Below are positions 57,723-64,000 of a stretch of DNA of 64,000 nt, in pieces. This stretch comes from Prinia subflava (Eukaryota > Chordata > Aves > Passeriformes > Cisticolidae), in the NCBI RefSeq assembly GCF_021018805.1, contig NC_086258.1, positions 4,627,081-4,691,080 of the forward strand. The letters run 5' to 3'. The notes under the pieces were generated by a model that ran no database searches, was not told the origin of the DNA, and was given only the letters and a program-made list of their open reading frames with translations. A program made the translations under genes and the position numbers. Positions within the stretch are counted from its first letter, which is position 1, and each line of letters begins with the position of its first letter.

Positions 57723-59084
57723 TGACTGATCAAATCCGGGCCACAGCAGAGAGAGTGTTGTGTCAAACCCCTAGAGTCAATATCATTAATTTTAAAGCAG
57801 CATTTGATGGAAAAAAATAACGACAGGTCAAATTTCAATAGGACAATGGCCCCCTAGCCATGAGCTGGATCATCCCTTGGGTGCTGCAATGGAAGGAAAA
57901 GCACGACAAGTACCATGCTCCACATAAAAATGGGTTTGGCTATAGCTTGTTGTCATCCAGACATGCTGGATGGCATAAACTTATGATTTATAATTCATTA
58001 TCCATTATAATTTATGCTGGAGGCATAAAATGTGCTGAATACCCTCGGGAGTCTTCAGTACACTGAGCAGAGATGGGATCCTGCACATGAGCAGCCAGGA
58101 GTGCACAGAGGGTCTGCCTGCTGCTCATGGGGGTTCTGTCAAACTGAAGAGAGGGTTAAGAGAAGTCCCATGTCCTGCCCACCTCAGTGCTTGGACCTTG
58201 CCTGTGTGGATGAAATTGCTCCTGTAACAGATTGCAGAAAAAGAAGAGGGAGCTGGGGATTTGGCCCAGCATCACATTCCAGCACACTGGCTTGCGGACT
58301 CTTTAATTTCTTTTTTTTTTTTTTCCCTCCTGTTCAAGTTCTGCCTTGTCAGGTTTAATCGGTAGTGTTTGTAGTTCAGGTAGCAAATTGATTTTTGAAA
58401 GTACTCTGTCCCTATTCAGCCCACGTTACAGAAGATCCTGCATTAATTATGCACTGATATTGATGTTTTTGTCATACAAGGTCTAGTGTCACTATATTCA
58501 GAACCTGCTTCTTCCTTGTTAAAAGTATTTCAGAATGTGGCCTTGGGAAAGATACTGCGTGTCACTCTCAGGATCAAAGATAACCTGGCAGGGAAATGCT
58601 CTATTAGTAGTGAAATTCATGTGCCTTTTCTCTACCTTCCTTAGGAGGAGCACAGCAAAGGTTGGTGAGGAGAGAGCAGGACCAGAGATCCTCCAAGGAG
58701 AATTGAGCTGTCAGCGCCGTGTGAGCTAATAGGAAGGGACAGCAGTTTTAGGATGCACATGGTAAATGGAGACAAGGAAAAGCAGCAGTTCACACCTCAT
58801 GGCCTGTGTGAGTGCATCCTGGCTGCTCAGCCACCTCTCCTTGTGCTGGGAGATCGGGATTCCTGCCCAAGGGCTCCTGGTGTCCTCCTGCATCTCAGGG
58901 AAGCACCAGCTCTGGGAACACTGCTGGAAACCACCCGGGGCTTTGTGTGCATCACAAACCCAGTGCAAGACAACAGTCTGATATCCTCATGGGGAAAATA
59001 AAATAATAGAAAAAAAGGAAAAGAAAGAAAGAGAGTCAGATCCCTTTTTGGAAGAGTATTAACAGGAGTGTCATATGAAAGGCA
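57723..59084. other. Unique sequence, nothing recognised
   Basis: A T-run lies at 58311-58324. The pyrimidine tract ending at 58340 is followed by stops in all frames. An A/AAG-rich patch is at 58995-59032. No gene was recognised. Confidence 0.45.
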
Positions 59085-59470
59085 CAGGAGGTAATTATTC
59101 TGCTCTATTTGCCAGTGGTCAGATCTCAGCTGGAATATTGTGCACACTTCTGGACACCAACCCACAAAGAGGATGTAGACAAACTGGAACGGGTCCAGAA
59201 GAGAACAACAAGCATGATTAGATGTTTTGAAAATGTGATTTAAGAAAGACTGAAAGGAAGGGGTTTGTGGCGTCCCAGAATGAGAACACTAAATTGGAAA
59301 CCTGATAACAGTATTTCAATTTATAGAAGGTCATTAGAAAAGATGTTGTTTAGTTTTACACACTGGGGAAGAATAATGAAAAACAAATTAATTTCAGATG
59401 TGCGAAAAATGTTACAGTTTTGAAGACAGTGAAGTAATCAAGCAAATACATGAGGAGATAAAAAAGGCTT
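59085..59470 (+). mobile_element. Ancient CR1 LINE fragment
   Basis: 'gtggtcagatctcagctgga' is followed by 'atattgtgcacacttctgga', 'aaactggaacgggtccagaa' and 'gagaacaacaagcatgatta', the order seen in the distal ORF2/3' part of CR1 elements. The right part (59290-59470) is more decayed. Reading frames are broken. Confidence 0.75.
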
Positions 59471-62040
59471 TTTAAGGACCTGATGAACAAACATCCACCG
59501 TGTAAACCTGTTGTGCACCTGAAGCTGCCTCCATGAAGTGGAAAGAAAAAAAGATTTATTTCTCTATGTTTCTTCCACCTCAGTGCCTGTAATGTGATTT
59601 TTGGTTCATGTGACACACTGTGGTGAGATTCTCCAAATCACTCCAGGACAGGAGTGCTCCGAGCTCTCAGGTGGGATTTGCACACTGTTAGGGACCTGAT
59701 ACAACCCAATCCCAACAGTCACTGATCCTCAGCCCTGGGCTGGCTTCAGAGAACAGCTTCAGACAGGAAGGTTAATATTTAAACCATTTATCCATTTTTG
59801 TCAACTGTTCATTTCTCTAGGACTTCAAAACGGGGATAAACCTGGTTTGTAGGTGACAAGGAAAAGCAGTGCCAAGAGACTTATATTTATTACTTATTAG
59901 AGATGGAATCTTGTTGCGCTTTGTATCTGCTGAAGTAGCCATAAAACTCCAGTTTAATAACCATGTACCTGCATAATGAACACATTTATAAAATTCTCCT
60001 CCTGAAGCTGGCGACTTGTGGAATATTTTGAAACCCTCAGACCTGCATTTCCCAAGGAGCTCAGGCTCCTGCCTCAGCATCAACTCTCACAAGCTGCAGT
60101 CCTGGTGCAGGGCCCCCGTCAATGAAATCTCATCAGCATCACTCTGCCAAATTAAATGGATTAAAGCTGGGAAGCAGCTGGAGTACAGAGCAGTCACATT
60201 GACTGTTGCCTTAGGTTAGATGGAAATTAGCTGGCTTGGGGCGCCCTGTTGCATTTGGCACTGGCCACAGTGGCCAGGAAGGGCAGGAGATTTGCTCATT
60301 GTTCACAGAGGAATTCTGTGTCTGTGCTGGAGCTGCTTTGTGGAGAGGGAACCCACCTGGTGATGGCCGTGCACAGCCAACAATAGAAAAAAGCAAGTGC
60401 CCTTTTATGGGGATCTTTGAGTGTCTTTTCAAGCAGCAAGCAAAAAGTAACTACTGGACAGGTTCCTTCATCAGGGCCATTAAATGAGTCACAATTTCAT
60501 GGATGTTCCTTTAGGCTGGGAAGCTGCAAGACAAGAGACCTTCAAACTTAGGTATCTCCAGCCTCTAGATTCACACCTTCTGCAATTGTGATTCAGAATT
60601 AGAAATTCCCAGTTAGGAATTTGGATTTGGATGCAAATTTCTCTGAGTCACTCAGATCTGGAAGTGCTGGGTGGCTCCATCTCCATTTGGCCTGCTCTGC
60701 TTCATTCACACACGTACATCTGTGATGCTGCTTGTACCTATTGAAGAATCCTGATTTTCCAGTTGTCCTCCAGCAAATAACCCCTCCATACTGACCACGG
60801 TCCCTCTTTTTCTCCAAATGGTCATGGTACAAGCACAGGAGGTTGTAACTCAGGTGAAAGGAGACATCTCCCATATGAGAGGAAAAGGAAGAGAACTGGG
60901 GATGCTCTTTTCTATCAAGATTTCCAAACCTCTTTGGGGGGCCTGCATTTTCCCATCCCTTGGGAATTCCACCTGCATTTTCCCAGCTCTGCAGGGAGAG
61001 CCCAGCCTCCAGCAAACAATTCCTCTCTGCAAGCACAGGGAGCATGGGCTGGCTCTCAGTAAGGAATCATCAGCAGGCCACTTTCCAGCGTTCCTTTGTT
61101 GCATCGGGGGATAAGTAGAGAGAAAATGCTCCTGATTAATCCAAAGACATGCCTGTTCCCTTGGGGGCATCTTCATGGCTTCCTATTGACTGGAACAAAG
61201 ACAAAGAGTGTGAAATTCAATTCAAGAGTCCACACTGCAAAACAAGGGCAGGAAAGTTGTGCTAGGGGAGCATTAAGAGATAAATCTTACTTTCTTTCTT
61301 TTTTTTTTTTTTTAGCATGGCATTTTTTCCTTCAAACCATTCCTAATCCCTTGACTTTCTGTTCATGAATAGATTGAATTTTTCACTATGACATTGCCTA
61401 AAGACAATGAGCGATTTCACAACAAATGATTTATGTACTGGGATCTAGAGAGATTTTTGCTCATAAAAACACTCTAGCCATTTATCTTGATCTCCTGATA
61501 TATCAGTGCCACGGCTGTGTGTCTCTAAATTAACTGTAGATTAAACAATTCAAACCCGTTGAAAAGTGTAAATGTGAGAGAAAAGCTCAACGAAGTAGTT
61601 CAATCAATTTCCATGATTGGATTCTTATCAAGACAAAAATGTGAGCAGTTTCCTTTGGCCATTTCAGGATAAACAAGCCAGGAGGTAAATAGACTCCAGG
61701 CATCTGTGAGCTATATCATGTGTGCAAGGGAGTAGCTTTAAATAAAGCAAACAAGCTTGAGTTTCCACCGGGGTAGGCGGCTGTGATGCTGAGTAAAGTT
61801 ACTTTGCAAAATGTTTTGGGGGCGTTTTCTTTTTTTCCTTGACAATTGCTGGGAGGTAGAAAAAGGGAATGACTGCAGTAATTCAGCAGCATGAAACATA
61901 AAGCAAGAAATCAGAAGAGAAATGAAAAGGGGAGCTCTGCATAAAAGAGGAAGAATGCCACAGTGGACTAGCAGTCCTTGGGAGAAGAGAGGGGGAGAAA
62001 AAAGCTTATTTCTGCAGAGCTTCAAACAGCCTTTCTTGGC
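59471..62040. other. Unique sequence, nothing recognised
   Basis: A T-run lies at about 61300-61314. The 148-codon reverse ORF at 60599-61045 has no recognisable domain. The stretch 61740-61830 keeps a few CpGs in AT-rich, repeat-free DNA. No element was recognised. Confidence 0.45.
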
Positions 62041-64000
62041 ATCCAGGGGCAATGTGAATACGCAGCTCAGCTCAATTTGTCTTTTCAGCTCGAGCCCTGT
62101 CTGTGCTCAACTTTTTCCAGCCCTTTGCATTCAGCAGGCAGCGAACGCACACACACTCGTAGGTCCAGGCTTAATTCTGGTTACCCACGTGAACTCACAC
62201 TAATTCCAGCAGTTTGCTTTTCCCCTGGCAACAGAAAATCCACACAAACTCCCCCTTGCCAGACGCTGCTGCTTTTATTAAGGTTTTGTCTAGACACAGG
62301 ACCAGGCAGGGGAGGCTCGACACAACAAACGCATCTGAAGCTCGCAGCCTTTCAGTTTTCTGAACTTTTCTTCCTCCTATTAAGCTCTGGTGGAAGTGTC
62401 AAGAGAGATGTGGCCTCTTCTCGATTCAGATGCGCAGAGCTGTGCCCTCCAAGGCACAGATGTGCAGAGGAAGCACTGCAGTGACTAATTTCTCCTGGTG
62501 CACGAGGGCTGCAGCCTGATCTGCCTCAATCAAGTTCAGCTAATTTGGAAATGATGAGTCGGATGAAGCAAAGCTGCAAGGCAGTGTGAGCAGGTCCCAA
62601 ACTTGGAATTAAGGTACATAACTAATAGAGGCATGCAGTCCATACTAATGTGGTGTGAAGGTTGAAAGGGACTCTGACACGAGCACGGGGAAACAAAACT
62701 GGAAGACTGTGAGGCAAAAAAATAAAGCTGCCTTTTGTGCCATGTTTCCCACTTTCCTCCTCCTTTGAAGTTACTGGGGTTTGCACACAATTTCCACATC
62801 CAGGCAGGAGGTGAGTGAGCACCCGAGAGCCAGAGCTGCTCTCAGTGCACACTGTGTGAGCTGCTCAGTGGGAAAGTACAGCAGTGCCCTCCACAGGAGA
62901 GCTCCACATGGATGGACACGGGGTCAGGGGTCAGCCAGGCAACACCACAACACCCCAAACTATCTTAACAGGGTTGTATTCCTGCTGGTATCTAAGAAAT
63001 TGGACTTTTTCTCACCCTCAGCATCATGGCTGAGGCTGTTTTTGGTTCTGAATTCCATCCAGTTCATCTGCAAGTGGCTGTGCTGCACAGCAAAAGGACA
63101 ACTGTGTCATTCCTGAATGCTCAGTGCTTTCTCCACAGGTGAATATATATCCCAGAAAAACATAGTGATGTCTCCACCTCCACACAGGCAAACTTCCATC
63201 CCCACCAGCTCCAGGAGGAGTTTGGTGAGTAAAAGATCCTGACACAGCTGAGAAGAGCATGGAGTTTAGTAAGTGCCAAAAAGGAAGGTGACACCTAGCT
63301 GGGAAGACACCAGGGCCATGGAATAGAGCAGCCATGGACTGCAGCAGGTGGCAGAGGGCATTGCCTGCAGCAGGGGTGTGACCTGCACTCAGAGCTGGCT
63401 CTGCCCACTGGAGAGGGACCAAACTGCTGGTGCCACTGCTGGGTGGCACCAGGCCCACGTTTCTGCAGGAAACCTGCAGGCTGTCCCCACTCCTCCTGCT
63501 CCCCATCACCATCCATGGCCTCGTGGCATCCACACAAATTATTTACTTCCATTTCACACCTAATGGGTGGCTTTATTCATAGCTAAATGGAATATTTAGG
63601 CACACCTAAGAAAGCTGTGTCTCAGCACTGCCTGTGTGTGGCTCAGTGTGTGACTGAGGCAGAAGAGCTGCAGGCACTGCTTGGGCTGAGCCCTTATCTC
63701 CCCATATTTGCCATTTCAGAGGCAGTGCTGCAGAGTTTGAGGCCTGTCCCAGCCCCATTCCCTCTCCTATGTGCTCACCAAGCTTCCACGGGGATTTTAG
63801 CACTTGGCACCTCTCAGTGCACATTCTCACATCCCTGTGGTGTGCACAGAGAGCATTTAGAGCTGTCCCATCACATCCCCGTGGGGCTGCTGGCTCTCCC
63901 CCACTGCCAGCAGTCCCACAGCCCTGCAGTGTGTCTGCTCCAGCCTCAGTCTCCATGGAAAACCGCAGCACCCTGACCTCAGCACAGGAGGCTTTTGCTT
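62041..64000. other. Unique sequence; one weak exon-like spot
   Basis: 62040-62480 keeps several CpGs and has a 168-codon forward ORF (61978-62484) with no recognisable domain. At 62771-62810 a good pyrimidine tract plus AG and a CAGGAG|GTGAGT donor bracket 40 open bases. The 169-codon reverse ORF at 63024-63533 and the 129-codon forward one at 63587-63976 are anonymous. Confidence 0.4.

Noticed and set aside
58290..58378. Splice-like segment after a long T-tract (acceptor ~58340, donor-like GTAGCA)
   Set aside because: All three frames contain stops within a few codons and the donor is poor.
1..64000. Bacterial-type features (operons, CRISPR, riboswitches, insertion sequences, phage genes)
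   Set aside because: Composition, CR1/MIR/LTR content and absence of dense coding rule out a prokaryotic or phage source. No array of spaced identical repeats was seen.

Overview
The window looks like non-coding nuclear DNA from a bird, probably a songbird. No protein-coding gene, tRNA, rRNA or CRISPR array could be recognised. The bird assignment rests on about a dozen CR1 LINE 3' ends, several with the avian 8-bp terminal repeat of the ATTCTRTG type. It is supported by fossil MIR-type SINEs, sparse repeats overall, an (TTAGGG)n block and retroviral solo-LTR-like sequences. Nearly every open reading frame is short, lacks a recognisable domain, or is a by-product of a tandem repeat. The window is best read as a gene desert or the inside of one or more very large introns.

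Layout. 1-7.2 kb holds a MIR-like fossil, a CR1 3' end, an ATT/ATG microsatellite, another MIR fossil, the 3' end of an ERVL-like LTR, a longer CR1 and a third MIR fossil. 7.2-18.9 kb is mostly unique. It contains two short tandem duplications, a small exon-like ORF, and a MIR copy split by what appears to be a small hAT-type MITE with imperfect 8-bp target duplications. 18.9-26 kb holds a CR1 end, a 3 x 47-bp tandem repeat, an A-rich tract and a 13-bp-stem palindrome. At 26.6-27.2 kb there is a CpG-retaining block followed by a homeobox-site-rich stretch, a candidate regulatory element.

30.98-31.56 kb is a complete solo LTR (TGT...ACA, TATA-like box, ATTAAA signal, 4-bp target duplication). 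33.27-33.53 kb is a perfect 53-copy AGAGG array. 35.81-35.99 kb is an interstitial telomeric array with TTGGGG variant doublets. A second copy of the ERVL-like LTR end lies 360 bp beyond it. 37-51 kb is mostly unique, with CR1 and MIR remnants, a 14-bp pyrimidine-rich tandem repeat and one good exon-like segment at 43910-43956. 51-64 kb contains CR1 remnants on both strands, a 19-unit 12-bp minisatellite, and a CR1 whose 3' repeat has expanded to 12 degenerate units.

There is no operon-like or pathway-level organisation to describe. The features are independent insertions and tandem repeats in unique sequence. Repeat family names come from recalled consensus patterns, so boundaries are approximate except where exact repeats, target duplications or shared termini fix them.
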